In this document: positions 1-8,629 of the stretch, piece after piece
How positions within the stretch are numbered: position 1 is the first letter of the stretch
Layout: the number at the start of each line of letters is the position of its first letter
Origin: DASXQK01 sp963724385
GTDB lineage: Bacteria > Pseudomonadota > Alphaproteobacteria > Dongiales > Dongiaceae
Assembly (NCBI GenBank): GCA_963724385.1
Contig: CAVRUJ010000001.1
Location: 1,550,001-1,614,000 of the forward strand
Direction of reading: 5' to 3'
DNA: 64,000 bases
Program-made: the position numbers and the translations under genes
Notes under the pieces: generated by a model
What the model was told of the DNA's origin: nothing
The model's database searches: none
What the model saw: only the letters and a program-made list of their open reading frames with translations

Positions 1-183
1 CCGAAATACCTGTTCATGTGCGCCCTGCTCTACGCGCCGGGCATCGTCTTCTACGCCATGGCCCGCCGCGAAACCAAGGACAGGGTGTTCAATCCGGTGG
101 AGGCGCTGATCGCCCTTGGCCTGGTCGTGGCCGGGATCGCCGCCGCCTACCTGATGTGGAAGGGCAGCATCAGCCCGTTGTGA
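1..183 (+). CDS. Basic amino acid antiporter, C-terminal end (partial)
   Basis: The window opens inside a gene read in frame 1 that ends with TGA at 181-183. The 60 visible residues contain two hydrophobic segments (about residues 5-19 and 35-52) separated by a charged loop with ARRETKD. They align by eye with the last 60 residues of the complete APC antiporter at 55180-56673 (loop AQRERN there, then two similar helices), so this is probably a second arginine/ornithine antiporter of the ArcD type. It sits 11 bp upstream of an arcA remnant, the usual order of ADI operons. Only the C-terminus is visible, so substrate and intactness cannot be judged. Confidence 0.7.
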   Translation, partial: PKYLFMCALLYAPGIVFYAMARRETKDRVFNPVEALIALGLVVAGIAAAYLMWKGSISPL

Positions 184-194
184 GAGGCAGGACC

Positions 195-560
195 ATGGAT
201 ACGACCGTGCCTGGCACCGCGCTCGGCGTGCATTCGGAAGTCGGCAAGTTCCGAGAGGTGATCGTCCACCGCCCGGGGCTGGCCCTCCAGCGGCTGATGC
301 CGGAGAACTGCCGCGGGCTCCTGTTCGACGACGTGCTATGGGTGAAGAAGGCCCGCCAGGAGCATGACGTCTTCGCCGATGCTCTGAGAGAACGTGGCAG
401 GACGGTGCATGAATTCGCCACCCTGCTCGCCGACACGCTGCGCATCGCCGAAGCCCGGCGCTGGCTCCTCGACCGGCGCCTGCATGCCACATTGGTGGGC
501 CCCGATGCGGTGGCGGAGCTGGACGGGTGGCTCAGCGAGCTTCCTGGCGAGCGCTTGGCG
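195..560 (+). pseudogene. arcA: Arginine deiminase, N-terminal fragment
   Basis: The ATG at 195 begins a reading frame of about 122 codons that clearly matches the N-terminus of arginine deiminase: GVHSEVGKF, then CRGLLFDDVLWVKKARQEHD. The same blocks occur in the intact arcA at 62524 (GVHSEVGKL, LLFDDVIWVHEARKDHYD). Homology stops at about 548-560 after PGERLA; the catalytic His, Asp and Cys regions (about 290 residues) are missing. The sequence then becomes the carbamate kinase 3' half in another frame, so this frame runs into unrelated residues until a stop near 794. It cannot encode an active deiminase. Inference: a deletion removed most of arcA, any arcB and the 5' half of arcC. Confidence 0.85.
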
Positions 561-1038
561 CCTGGTGGTCACTTCGCCGAAGCCGCTGGAGATCCTGGAA
601 TCGAAGGCGATCGCGCTTCTGGTCGAGCGCGGCGTCAACGTGATCTGCACCGGGGGCGGGGGCATTCCCGTGGTTCGCAAGGCCGACCACTCGCTCGTCG
701 GCATCGAGGCGGTGATCGACAAGGATCTGGCTTCCGCCCTGCTGGCCCGCCAGCTCGACGCCGACATGCTGGTCATGCTGACCGACGTGGATAGCGTCTA
801 TGAAGGCTTCGGCAAGCCGGGCGCGCGCTCGATCGCCCGCGTCGCGCCCGCCGGCCTCGCGCCGTCCCTGTTCGCGGCCGGCTCCATGGGCCCGAAGCTC
901 CAGGCCGCCAGCGAGTTCGCATCCGCCACCGGCCGGCCCGCGGCCATCGGCCGGCTCGAGGACGCTGCCGCCATCGTCAAAGGCGAGAAGGGGACGCGGA
1001 TCGATCCGAGCGCGGTCGCGGTCGAATACCGGGCTTGA
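556..1038 (+). pseudogene. arcC: Carbamate kinase, C-terminal fragment
   Basis: From about 556 frame 1 gives the C-terminal half of carbamate kinase: WRLVVTSPKP, then VNVICTGGGGIPVV (substrate/ATP loop), the IDKDLASALLA helix, LMLTDVDSVY and the GSMGPKL motif, ending at TGA 1036-1038. About 160 of the usual 310 residues remain; the N-terminal half with the first phosphate-binding region is absent and no start codon with a ribosome site lies at the junction. The enzyme normally makes ATP from carbamoyl phosphate in the last step of the ADI pathway. It lies out of frame with the arcA fragment before it, so it is a relic. The tyrS stop on the other strand is 6 bp away. Confidence 0.85.
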
Positions 1039-1044
1039 GCGGGA

Positions 1045-2292
1045 CTACTCCACCCTCACCAGGGCGTGCTTCTTCCGGCCGGCGCTGAGCTTGATGTAGC
1101 CCTCGGCGGTGACGTCGGAAAGCGTCAGCACCGCGGCATGGTCGCTCAAGGGTTGGCCGTTGACCCGCCCGCCGCCGCCCTCGATCAGGCGCCGCGCCTC
1201 GCTCTTGCTGGAGGCGAGGCCCGTGCGGTGGAACAGCTCGATCGCCGCCAGGCCGCGCGAGAGGTCGGCCCGCGCCACCGCGATGGTCGGCAGCTCGTCG
1301 CCCGCGCCACCCTTGCCGAACACCCGGCGCGCGGTTTCGGCCGCGGCCTCGGCGGCCTCGCGGCCATGGGCCATGGCCGTGGCCTCGGTCGCGAGCTGGA
1401 TCTTGGCAGCGTTGATCTCGGCGCCCTTGAGCTTTTCCAGCCGCGCGATCTCGGGCAGCGGGAGGTCGGTAAACATGCGCAGGAACCGGCCGACATCGGC
1501 ATCCGCCGTATCGCGCCAGTATTGCCAGTAGTCGTAGGGCGAAAGCTTGTCGGCGTTGAGCCAGACGGCGCCCGCTGCGGTCTTGCCCATCTTGGCGCCG
1601 GCCGCCGTCGTGATGAGGGGCGTGGTGAGGCCGAAGAGGGCGCGGTTTTCCACGCGCCGGCCCAGCTCCACCCCGTTGACGATGTTGCCCCATTGGTCCG
1701 AGCCGCCCATCTGCAGCACGCAGCCGTGGCGCCGGGCGAGCTCCAGGAAGTCATAGGCCTGGAGCACCATGTAGTTGAATTCGAGGAAGGAGAGGGGATG
1801 CTCGCGCTCCAGGCGCAGGCGCACGCTGTCGAAGGAGAGCATCCGGTTGACCGAGAAATGCCGGCCGTAATCGCGCAGGAACTCGATATAGACGAGGCCG
1901 TCCAGCCAGGCAGCGTTGTCCACCATGATCGCGGCCGTCGGACCGAAATCGAGGAACCGGTCGAAGGTCTTGCGGATGCCGGCGATGTTGCCGGCGATGT
2001 CGGCCGCGCTCAGCAGCTTCCGGCTTTCGTCCTTGCCCGAGGGATCGCCGATCCTGGTGGTGCCGCCGCCCATGAGCACGATCGGCCGGTGGCCGGTCTG
2101 CTGCAGCCGGCGCAGCAGCATGATCTGCACCAGGCTGCCGACATGGAGGGAATCGGCCGTGGCATCGAAGCCGATATAGCCGACAAGCCGCCCGGCCATA
2201 GCGGCGGCATCGAGCCCTTCCAGGTCGGTGCACTGATGGAAGTATCCCCGGGCGATGAATTCCCTGAGGAAATCGGATTTGGGCTCGGTCAT
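1045..2292 (-). CDS. tyrS: Tyrosyl-tRNA synthetase
   Basis: A 415-residue protein, the usual length of bacterial TyrS. It attaches tyrosine to tRNA-Tyr in the cytoplasm. The class I signature is seen as SLHVGS at residues 48-53 (HIGH equivalent) and KMGKT at 234-238 (KMSKS equivalent; Gly for Ser is common in TyrS). The tyrosine pocket is seen as YIGFDATADS near residue 40 and QMGGSDQWGN near 195. The last 65 residues form an S4-type RNA-binding domain (SSKSEARRLIEGGGGRVNG). It is transcribed divergently from anmK across 82 bp and converges on the arcC relic. No oddity seen; an essential housekeeping gene. Confidence 0.97.
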   Translation of the reverse strand: MTEPKSDFLREFIARGYFHQCTDLEGLDAAAMAGRLVGYIGFDATADSLHVGSLVQIMLLRRLQQTGHRPIVLMGGGTTRIGDPSGKDESRKLLSAADIAGNIAGIRKTFDRFLDFGPTAAIMVDNAAWLDGLVYIEFLRDYGRHFSVNRMLSFDSVRLRLEREHPLSFLEFNYMVLQAYDFLELARRHGCVLQMGGSDQWGNIVNGVELGRRVENRALFGLTTPLITTAAGAKMGKTAAGAVWLNADKLSPYDYWQYWRDTADADVGRFLRMFTDLPLPEIARLEKLKGAEINAAKIQLATEATAMAHGREAAEAAAETARRVFGKGGAGDELPTIAVARADLSRGLAAIELFHRTGLASSKSEARRLIEGGGGRVNGQPLSDHAAVLTLSDVTAEGYIKLSAGRKKHALVRVE

Positions 2293-2374
2293 CTGGCGGT
2301 TCGGTGTTTGCGGATCTGCCTTGCGGGCTTGCCGTCAGCGGCCGGTCATGTAACACAGTCGATGAGCAAAACCT

Positions 2375-3473
2375 ATGGCCCACAACTTTCCGATCCTGGC
2401 CCTCGGCCTGATGAGCGGCACCTCCTGCGACGGGGTGGACGCGGCCCTGGTCGCGACCGACGGGCGAAGCAGCTTGCGTTGCGCGGAGACCGTGACGCTC
2501 GCCTATCCGGAGGATTTCCGGCAGCGCCTCAGGGACGCGATGGTGAACCGCGAGGCGCCGCCGGCGGTGGTCGAGGAGCTGACCCGGCGCCATGCCGACG
2601 CGGTGGCCGAACTGCTCTCGCGCGCCGCAACCCAGGCCCATGAAGTGGGCGTGGTCGGCTTCCACGGCCAGACCCTGCTGCACGAGCCCGAGAAGCGGCG
2701 CACCTGGCAGATCGGCGACGGGGCCTTGCTGGCGCGGCTCACCGGCATCGATACGGTCAGCGATTTCCGCAGCGCCGACGTGGCCGCGGGCGGGCAGGGG
2801 GCGCCCTTCGCCCCGCTGTTCCATCGGGCGCTGGCCGAGAGCCATGGCAAGCCGCTGCCGAGGCCGCTCGCCGTGCTCAACATCGGCGGGGTCGCCAATG
2901 TCACCTGGATCGGCGCCGGGGAGGACGAGATCATCGCCTTCGACACCGGCCCGGGCAACGCCCTCATCGACGACTGGGCGCTGCGCCATCTGGGCCGGCC
3001 GGTGGACGAGGACGGGCGGCTGGCAGCGGCGGGCGCGGTGGACGCGCGCGCGTTGGAAGCGCTGCTGGACGATGCATATTTCGCCCGGCCCGCGCCCAAA
3101 TCCCTCGACCGCGACGCCTTCGATCCCTCGCCCCTGGAGGAGTTGTCGCCGGCCGACGGGGCTGCGACCCTCGTCGCCTTCACCGCGGCGGCGGTCGTCC
3201 GCGGGCTCGAAGATCTTGCCTGAGGCGCCACGCGCATGGCTGGTGACCGGCGGGGGGCGGCGCAACCCCATGCTCATGGAGGCGCTAGGACAGCGTCTCG
3301 GCGTGCCGGTCGATCCGGTGGATTCTCTAGGCTGGGACGGCGATGGGCTCGAGGCCCAGGCCTTCGCCTATCTCGCGGTGCGCTCGCTCGCGGGCCTGCC
3401 TCTCAGCCTGCCGACCACCACCGGCGTACCGCGGCCGCTCACCGGCGGAAGGCTCGACCGCGCGCGCGGGTGA
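2375..3473 (+). pseudogene. anmK: Anhydro-N-acetylmuramic acid kinase, frameshifted
   Basis: AnmK phosphorylates 1,6-anhydro-MurNAc during peptidoglycan recycling. The first frame (2375-3223) starts with LGLMSGTSCDGVDAAL, the nucleotide-binding loop of the family, and contains VGFHGQTLLH and FDTGPGNALIDDW. It ends early at GLEDLA-stop. The rest of the family sequence, WLVTGGGRRNP and the C-terminal helix region, continues in the next frame to 3473. Removing one base near 3211-3216 (around agatcttgcc) joins the two into one protein of about 365 residues, the normal size. The gene is therefore either recently inactivated by +1 or carries a consensus error. It is divergent from tyrS, an arrangement known in many alphaproteobacteria. 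Confidence 0.85.
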
Positions 3474-3506
3474 GCCGGGGTGAAATAGCCGTCTGCTGGC
3501 GCCGCC

Positions 3507-4181
3507 CTACTTCGCCGCCGCCTTCGTCTTTCCCCTGGCGGGCATGGGCAGGACCTTGACCAGATAGTCGTTCACCGCGTCCTTCAGCTGGTCCAGATGG
3601 TCGCTGAAGAAATGATTGGCGCCCTTCAGGATCTTGTATTCGATCTTGATGTCGCGCTGGTTGCTGAGCTTCTGGATCAGCTTGGCCACCGCCTCATGCG
3701 GCACCACGTCGTCCTTGTCGCCCTGGACGACCAGGCCCGAGGAGGGGCAGGGCGCGAGGAAGCTGAAGTCGTAGATGTTGGCCGGCGGCGCGATGCTGAT
3801 GAAGCCGCTGATCTCGGGCCGGCGCATCAGGAGCTGCATGCCGATCCAGGCGCCGAAGGAAAAGCCGGCGATCCAGCAGGCCGAAGCATTGACGTTGTAG
3901 GTCTGCAGCCAGTCGAGCGCCGCCGCGGCGTCGCTGAGCTCGCCCTCGCCCCGGTCGAACTTGCCCTGGCTGCGGCCCACACCGCGGAAGTTGAACCGCA
4001 ACACCGAAAAGCCGTGCTGGGCGAACACGTGATAGAGGGCGTAGACGACTTTGTTGTTCATGGTTCCCCCATGCTGCGGATGGGGGTGCAGCATGAGGGC
4101 GATCGGCGCATTCGGCCCTTCGCCATGCTGGTAACGCCCTTCCAGGCGTCCCTCGGGGCCGTTCATGATCACTTCGGGCAT
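3507..4181 (-). CDS. Alpha/beta hydrolase
   Basis: A 224-residue single-domain alpha/beta hydrolase without signal peptide. Visible are HPHPQHGG at residues 32-39 (oxyanion region), FNFRGVGRS at 63-71, the nucleophile elbow GFSFGA with Ser108, an acid in VVQGDKDDV (about 151-159) and His190 in GANHFF. This matches the family of small cytoplasmic hydrolases often annotated as dienelactone-hydrolase-like or 'CocE/NonD-like'. The natural substrate is not known for this subgroup. It is convergent with anmK and divergent from the ISC operon promoter. The Ala/Lys-rich C-terminal tail (KTKAAAK) is a typical lineage-specific end. Confidence 0.85.
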   Translation of the reverse strand: MPEVIMNGPEGRLEGRYQHGEGPNAPIALMLHPHPQHGGTMNNKVVYALYHVFAQHGFSVLRFNFRGVGRSQGKFDRGEGELSDAAAALDWLQTYNVNASACWIAGFSFGAWIGMQLLMRRPEISGFISIAPPANIYDFSFLAPCPSSGLVVQGDKDDVVPHEAVAKLIQKLSNQRDIKIEYKILKGANHFFSDHLDQLKDAVNDYLVKVLPMPARGKTKAAAK

Positions 4182-4288
4182 GCTTGGTCAGCCTTGGACC
4201 ATCGATTGGTTCGGGCGCCTTGGGGGCCAAATCCGACTAGGGGTATCGGATATGCCGGCCAGCCTGGCCCTCATTCCTTATGTTAAAC

Positions 4289-4317
4289 TTGACTTAGGTA
4301 GTCGGACTTACTATATC
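4289..4317 (+). promoter_or_regulatory. Sigma70-type promoter overlapped by an IscR type-1-like box
   Basis: TTGACT at 4289-4294 and TATATC at 4312-4317 are spaced by 17 bp, a good housekeeping promoter. The sequence TTGACTTAGGTAGTCGG (4289-4305) fits the core of the IscR type-1 consensus YYGACTrwwwYAGTCrr, with only the central four bases off consensus. It covers the -35 region, where a bound repressor would block RNA polymerase. The iscR gene itself is the second gene downstream, so autoregulation of the whole operon by [2Fe-2S]-IscR is the natural reading. Basis: motif match by eye plus known IscR biology. Confidence 0.65.
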
Positions 4318-4377
4318 TCCGTCAGCCCTGCGCGGAGCCGCCACGGGCTCTAGAAGCGCAAGGCGGAGGACTTTATC

Positions 4378-5169
4378 ATGGCGGGACAGGGCTTTTTCAA
4401 GACTATTCGCCAGCAGCTTGACTCGGTCATGGCCCGGGACCCGGCGGCGCGCTCTCGCATGGAAGTGCTGCTGACCTATCCGGGCGTGCATGTTCTGTTC
4501 TTCCACCGCATCGCCCATTGGCTCTACCGGCAGGATCGCCGGCTCCTCGCCCGCATGGTTTCCCAGCTCGGCCGCTGGCTCACCGGCATCGAAATCCACC
4601 CTGGCGCCCGTATCGGCCGGCGCCTGTTCATCGACCACGGCATGGGCGTCGTGGTCGGCGAGACGGCCGAGATCGGCGACGACGTGACCCTTTATCATGG
4701 CGTGACCTTGGGCGGCGTGGCGCCATCGGTCAATGCCGCGAGCCAGGTCGACCGCAAGCGCCATCCGACCATCGGCAACAACGCCATCGTCGGCGCCGGC
4801 GCGCAGGTGCTGGGCCCGATCACCATCGGCGCGGGCGCGCGCGTGGGCGCCAACGCGGTGGTGGTGCAGGACGTGCCGACTGGAGTGGCCGTGGTCGGCA
4901 TCCCGGCCAAGGCGATCCTGCCCAAGGAGAAGACCGGCGCCTTCCTCGCCTACGGCACGCCGACGGGCAACATGCCGGACCCGGTCGCCCGCGCGCTCGA
5001 GGCCATGGCCGAGCAGCTTGCCGCCATGAAGACGCGCCTGGACGCGGTGGAGGAAGCCGAGAAGAAATTCGAATCCGTGACGCCCCCGATGACGCCGCAC
5101 GTGGTGGTCGACAACGACCGCCCCGGCAACGACCGTCTGGTGGCGAGCGGGGGAAAGAAGGAGGGCTGA
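4378..5169 (+). CDS. cysE: Serine O-acetyltransferase
   Basis: 263 residues. CysE makes O-acetylserine from serine and acetyl-CoA, the carbon skeleton for cysteine. The N-terminal helical part (LLTYPGVHVLFFHRIAHWLY) is followed by a left-handed beta-helix of hexapeptide repeats with the active-site block DHGMGVVVGETAEIGDDV and YHGVTLGG. The C-terminus continues past the catalytic domain into a charged helix of about 60 residues ending in GKKEG. It is the first gene behind the IscR-type promoter and lies 2 bp before iscR, so cysteine supply is wired to the Fe-S cluster machinery that consumes it. Confidence 0.93.
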   Translation: MAGQGFFKTIRQQLDSVMARDPAARSRMEVLLTYPGVHVLFFHRIAHWLYRQDRRLLARMVSQLGRWLTGIEIHPGARIGRRLFIDHGMGVVVGETAEIGDDVTLYHGVTLGGVAPSVNAASQVDRKRHPTIGNNAIVGAGAQVLGPITIGAGARVGANAVVVQDVPTGVAVVGIPAKAILPKEKTGAFLAYGTPTGNMPDPVARALEAMAEQLAAMKTRLDAVEEAEKKFESVTPPMTPHVVVDNDRPGNDRLVASGGKKEG

Positions 5170-5171
5170 CC

Positions 5172-5690
5172 ATGAAGCTCAGCACCAAGGGCCGTTATGC
5201 GGTGATGGCGCTCGTCGACCTGGCGAGCCAGACCGACGGCCGTCCCGTGGCCCTGGCGGACATTGCCGAGCGCCAGGAGATTTCGCTTTCCTATCTGGAA
5301 CAGCTCTTCGCCAAGCTCCGGCGCGGCGGGCTGGTGCGCAGCGTGCGCGGGCCCGGCGGGGGCTATCTGCTGGCCCGCGCGGCCGCGGAGACGCGCGTCT
5401 CCGACGCCATCCTCGCCGTCGACGAGCCGATCCGGGCGACGCGATGTAAGCCCAATTCCTCGGCCGGCTGCCGCGCCAACAAGAGCCGATGCCTCACCCA
5501 TGACCTGTGGGAGGAGCTGGGCAACCAGATCCACGTCTTCTTGAGTTCCGTCTCACTGGCCGATGTCTGCAATCGCCGGATCCTGGGTCAGGGTCGTCTG
5601 CATCAGGGCATGCCGGGCGACGGAGCCGAAGCGCCCACTGGAGAGGCACCGGCCCCGGCCGACTCCCAGCCGGCCGTCGCGGCCGAATAG
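5172..5690 (+). CDS. iscR: Fe-S cluster regulator IscR (Rrf2 family)
   Basis: Start chosen at ATG 5172, right after the cysE stop, giving the canonical Rrf2 N-terminus MKLSTKGRYAVMAL. The winged helix-turn-helix spans residues 1-75 (SLSYLEQLFAKLRRGGLV, then the GPGGGY wing). Cluster ligands are visible as Cys92, Cys100 and Cys107 with His110 in CLTH, the same pattern as E. coli IscR although the first two spacings are longer. The last 35 residues are a low-complexity Pro/Ala/Glu tail. 172 residues in total. As a [2Fe-2S] protein it should repress its own operon when cluster supply is sufficient; a matching box lies at 4289. Confidence 0.93.
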   Translation: MKLSTKGRYAVMALVDLASQTDGRPVALADIAERQEISLSYLEQLFAKLRRGGLVRSVRGPGGGYLLARAAAETRVSDAILAVDEPIRATRCKPNSSAGCRANKSRCLTHDLWEELGNQIHVFLSSVSLADVCNRRILGQGRLHQGMPGDGAEAPTGEAPAPADSQPAVAAE

Positions 5691-5702
5691 CGAAAAGCCC
5701 TC

Positions 5703-6812
5703 ATGAACCCGCCCGTCTACATGGACTACAACGCGACCGCGCCGGTCTTCCCGGCCGCTGCCGCGGCCATGGGCGAGGCGCTGAAGATTGCCGGCAACCC
5801 GTCCTCGGTCCACCGCTATGGCCGCGGCGCGCGCAAGGCCATGGAGGACGCGCGCGAGCGCTTGGCCGCCGCCATCGGGGCGCAGCTACCCGCGATCGTC
5901 TTCACCAGCGGCGCCACCGAAGCCAACAACCTGGCGCTCCTGGGCACTGGCCGCTCGCGAATCCTGGTCTCCGCCATCGAGCATGATTCGGTGCGCGGCG
6001 TGTCGCCCACGGCCGAGCTGGTGTCCGTGCAGCGTTCGGGCGTGGTGGATCTCGCGGCCCTGGAGAGAATGCTCGGCGCCGATCGCCGGCCGGCGCTGGT
6101 GAGCCTGATGCTGGCTAACAACGAGACGGGCGTGGTCCAGCCGGTCGCCGAGGCGGCGGAGATCGCGCACCGCTACGGCGCGCTTCTCCACTGCGACGCG
6201 GTGCAGGCGCTGGGCCGCATTGCCCTGGATGTTTCGGCCCTCGGCGCCGATCTCGTGAGCCTGTCGGCACACAAGATCGGCGGGCCGGCGGGCATCGGCG
6301 CGCTCTATGTGAAGGACCATGTCACCCTCAAGCCCTTGCTTGCGGGTGGTGGGCAGGAGCGAGGCCGGCGCGCCGGCACGGAGAATCTCTCGGGCATCGT
6401 GGGCTTCGCCGCTGCGGCGGAGATCGCGGTCGCCAGGCAGCCGGATGAGGCAGAGCGCCTGCGCGCGCTACGCGATGCGCTCGAGGCACGCATCCAGGCC
6501 GAACGGCCCGATGCGGTGCTGTTCGGCATTGAATCGCCGCGCCTGGCCAATACATCTTGCGTGGCGCTGCCGGGCATCGCGGCCGAGCGGCAGGTCATCG
6601 CCCTCGATCTCGCCGGGGTCGCGGTCAGCGCCGGTGCGGCCTGCTCCTCGGGCAAAGTCCGCGCCTCGGCCGTGCTCGGCGCCATGGGCGCCCCGGCCGA
6701 TCTGGCGGCTTCCGCCATCCGCGTCAGCCTCGGCTGGCAGAGCAGGGCCGAAGACATCGATCGATTCATGGCCGCATGGGCGGGGCTTCGGAAGCCCTCG
6801 CTGGCGGCCTAA
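5703..6812 (+). CDS. Cysteine desulfurase, NifS-like paralog
   Basis: 369-residue class V aminotransferase. It removes sulfur from cysteine as a persulfide. The PLP lysine is Lys191 in SAHKIGGPAG; the PLP-phosphate loop is TSGATEANN; the sulfur-carrying Cys314 sits in GAACSSGKVR. The short Cys-loop followed directly by KVR puts it closer to NifS/group I-like enzymes than the IscS that follows. It lies 12 bp after iscR and 18 bp before iscS, so two desulfurases are made from one transcript. This tandem is known from some Rhodospirillales ISC operons. Whether it serves a separate acceptor is not visible. Confidence 0.9.
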   Translation: MNPPVYMDYNATAPVFPAAAAAMGEALKIAGNPSSVHRYGRGARKAMEDARERLAAAIGAQLPAIVFTSGATEANNLALLGTGRSRILVSAIEHDSVRGVSPTAELVSVQRSGVVDLAALERMLGADRRPALVSLMLANNETGVVQPVAEAAEIAHRYGALLHCDAVQALGRIALDVSALGADLVSLSAHKIGGPAGIGALYVKDHVTLKPLLAGGGQERGRRAGTENLSGIVGFAAAAEIAVARQPDEAERLRALRDALEARIQAERPDAVLFGIESPRLANTSCVALPGIAAERQVIALDLAGVAVSAGAACSSGKVRASAVLGAMGAPADLAASAIRVSLGWQSRAEDIDRFMAAWAGLRKPSLAA

Positions 6813-6830
6813 CGGAGCACGGTAGAGATC

Positions 6831-8141
6831 ATGAATGCAGAGGCAAAGAAGGCGGCAAACGGCAACGACAAGCTTGGTAACGGCAAGCTGGGCAATGGCA
6901 CCGAGCGGGGCGGCGCGGGCCGCAACCGGCCGCATACGCCCATCTATCTCGACTACCAGGCGACGACGCCGACGGACCCGCGGGTGGTCGAGGCGATGCT
7001 GCCCTATTTCACCGAGAAGTTCGGCAATCCCCATTCACGCAACCACCCCTTCGGCTGGGAAGCCGAGGAGGCGGTCGAGAAGGCGCGCGAGCAGGTGGCG
7101 GCGATCATCGGCGCAGATCCGCGCGAGATCGTCTTTACCTCGGGCGCGACGGAATCCAACAACCTCGCCATCAAGGGCGTGATGCGGTTCCACAAGGACC
7201 GCAAGAACCACATGATCACCCTCGTGACCGAACATAAATGCGTGCTCGACAGCGCCCGCCACCTCGAGATGGAAGGGGTCGAGGTCACCTATCTGCCGGT
7301 GCAGCAGAACGGCCTGGTCGACATGACGGTGCTCGCGGCCGCGATCACGCCCAAGACGGCGCTCATCTCGATCATGGCCGCCAACAACGAGATCGGCGTC
7401 ATCCAGCCGCTGGCGGAGATCGGCAAGCTCTGCCGCACCAAGGGAGTCTATTTCCATACCGACGCCGCCCAGGCGGTGGGCAAGATCCCGCTCGACGTCG
7501 AAGCGATGCATATCGACCTGATGAGCATCTCCGGCCACAAGATCTACGGGCCGAAGGGCATGGGCGCGCTCTATGTGCGGCGCAAGCCCCGGGTGCGCCT
7601 CGAGGCCCTCATCCATGGCGGCGGCCAGGAGCGCGGCATGCGCTCGGGCACCTTGCCGACCCCGCTCTGCGTCGGGCTGGGCGAGGCCTGCGCCATCGCC
7701 ATGAAGGAGATGCCGGCCGAAGCGGAGCGCCTGAAGGCGCTGCGCGAACGGCTTTACGAAGGCATCACCCGGCGCCTGCCGGAAGTGTTCCTCAACGGCG
7801 ACCATGAGAACCGGCTGCCGGGCAATCTCAACCTCAGCTTCGCCTACGTGGAAGGCGAGGGGCTGATGATGGGGATCAAGGATCTCTCGGTCTCCTCCGG
7901 CTCGGCCTGCACCTCGGCGTCGCTGGAGCCGTCCTACGTACTGCGCGCGCTGGGCGTGGAGGAGGAACTGGCCCATACCTCGATCCGCTTCGGCCTCGGC
8001 CGCTTCACCACCGAGGAAGAGATCGACTACGCGATCGAGCAGGTGGTGGAGGCGGTGTCGCGCCTGCGCGAGTTGAGTCCGCTTTGGGAAATGGCCCAGG
8101 AAGGCATCGACATAAAGTCGATCAAATGGGCGGAACATTGA
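6831..8141 (+). CDS. iscS: Cysteine desulfurase IscS
   Basis: 436 residues, about 30 longer at the N-terminus than E. coli IscS because of a Gly/Asn/Lys-rich leader (NGNDKLGNGKLGNG, an imperfect repeat) before the conserved PIYLDYQATTPTDPR. PLP lysine is Lys237 in SISGHKIYGPKG; the mobile catalytic loop carries Cys360 in SSGSACTSASLEPSYVL, the signature of the housekeeping IscS. It supplies sulfur to IscU next door and, via relay or directly, to MnmA at the end of the operon. If an internal start were used the leader would be lost, but no other Met precedes the conserved core. Confidence 0.94.
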   Translation: MNAEAKKAANGNDKLGNGKLGNGTERGGAGRNRPHTPIYLDYQATTPTDPRVVEAMLPYFTEKFGNPHSRNHPFGWEAEEAVEKAREQVAAIIGADPREIVFTSGATESNNLAIKGVMRFHKDRKNHMITLVTEHKCVLDSARHLEMEGVEVTYLPVQQNGLVDMTVLAAAITPKTALISIMAANNEIGVIQPLAEIGKLCRTKGVYFHTDAAQAVGKIPLDVEAMHIDLMSISGHKIYGPKGMGALYVRRKPRVRLEALIHGGGQERGMRSGTLPTPLCVGLGEACAIAMKEMPAEAERLKALRERLYEGITRRLPEVFLNGDHENRLPGNLNLSFAYVEGEGLMMGIKDLSVSSGSACTSASLEPSYVLRALGVEEELAHTSIRFGLGRFTTEEEIDYAIEQVVEAVSRLRELSPLWEMAQEGIDIKSIKWAEH

Positions 8142-8188
8142 TGCGCGCCGCAGCCGCGGCGCGCCGGAACCGGCGTTGGAGGTAAGAC

Positions 8189-8587
8189 ATGTCCTATAGC
8201 GAAAAGCTGCTCGATCACTACGACAACCCGCGCAACGTGGGCGCGCTCGACAAGAACGATCCCACGGTCGGCACGGGCCTGGTCGGCGCGCCCGCCTGCG
8301 GCGACGTGATGAAGCTGCAGATCAAGGTCGGCGCCGACGGCCGCATCGCCGACGCCAAGTTCAAGACTTTCGGCTGCGGCTCGGCCATCGCGTCTTCCTC
8401 GCTCGCGACCGAATGGATCAAGGGCAAGCGCCTGGACGAGGCGGAGTCGATCAAGAACACCGAGATCGCCCAGCATCTTTCGCTCCCGCCGGTGAAGATC
8501 CATTGTTCGGTCCTGGCCGAGGATGCGATCAAGGCGGCGATCCGCGACTATCGCGAAAAGCACAAGCCGGCCGAAGCGGCCGAATAG
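8189..8587 (+). CDS. iscU: Fe-S scaffold protein IscU
   Basis: 132 residues. IscU is the platform on which the [2Fe-2S] cluster is assembled. The three cluster cysteines are Cys37 (GAPACGDVM, with Asp39), Cys63 (FGCGSAIASS) and Cys106 (KIHCSVLAEDA). The chaperone-recognition motif LPPVK lies at 99-103, which matches the presence of hscA and hscB downstream. A clear Shine-Dalgarno GGAGG precedes the ATG. All key residues are intact. Confidence 0.96.
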   Translation: MSYSEKLLDHYDNPRNVGALDKNDPTVGTGLVGAPACGDVMKLQIKVGADGRIADAKFKTFGCGSAIASSSLATEWIKGKRLDEAESIKNTEIAQHLSLPPVKIHCSVLAEDAIKAAIRDYREKHKPAEAAE

Positions 8588-8629
8588 CTTCGCCGGCGGA
8601 CCAACGAGCAGAACGGACCTTAAGAGACC

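Noticed and set aside
1066..2643. Long rightward frame (525 codons) opposite tyrS
   Set aside because: Mirror of the tyrS codons in GC-rich DNA; no motif, and tyrS on the other strand has all class I synthetase signatures.
3211..3223. Programmed frameshift in anmK
   Set aside because: No slippery heptamer or downstream pseudoknot is seen, and AnmK is not known to use recoding; mutation or sequencing error is simpler.
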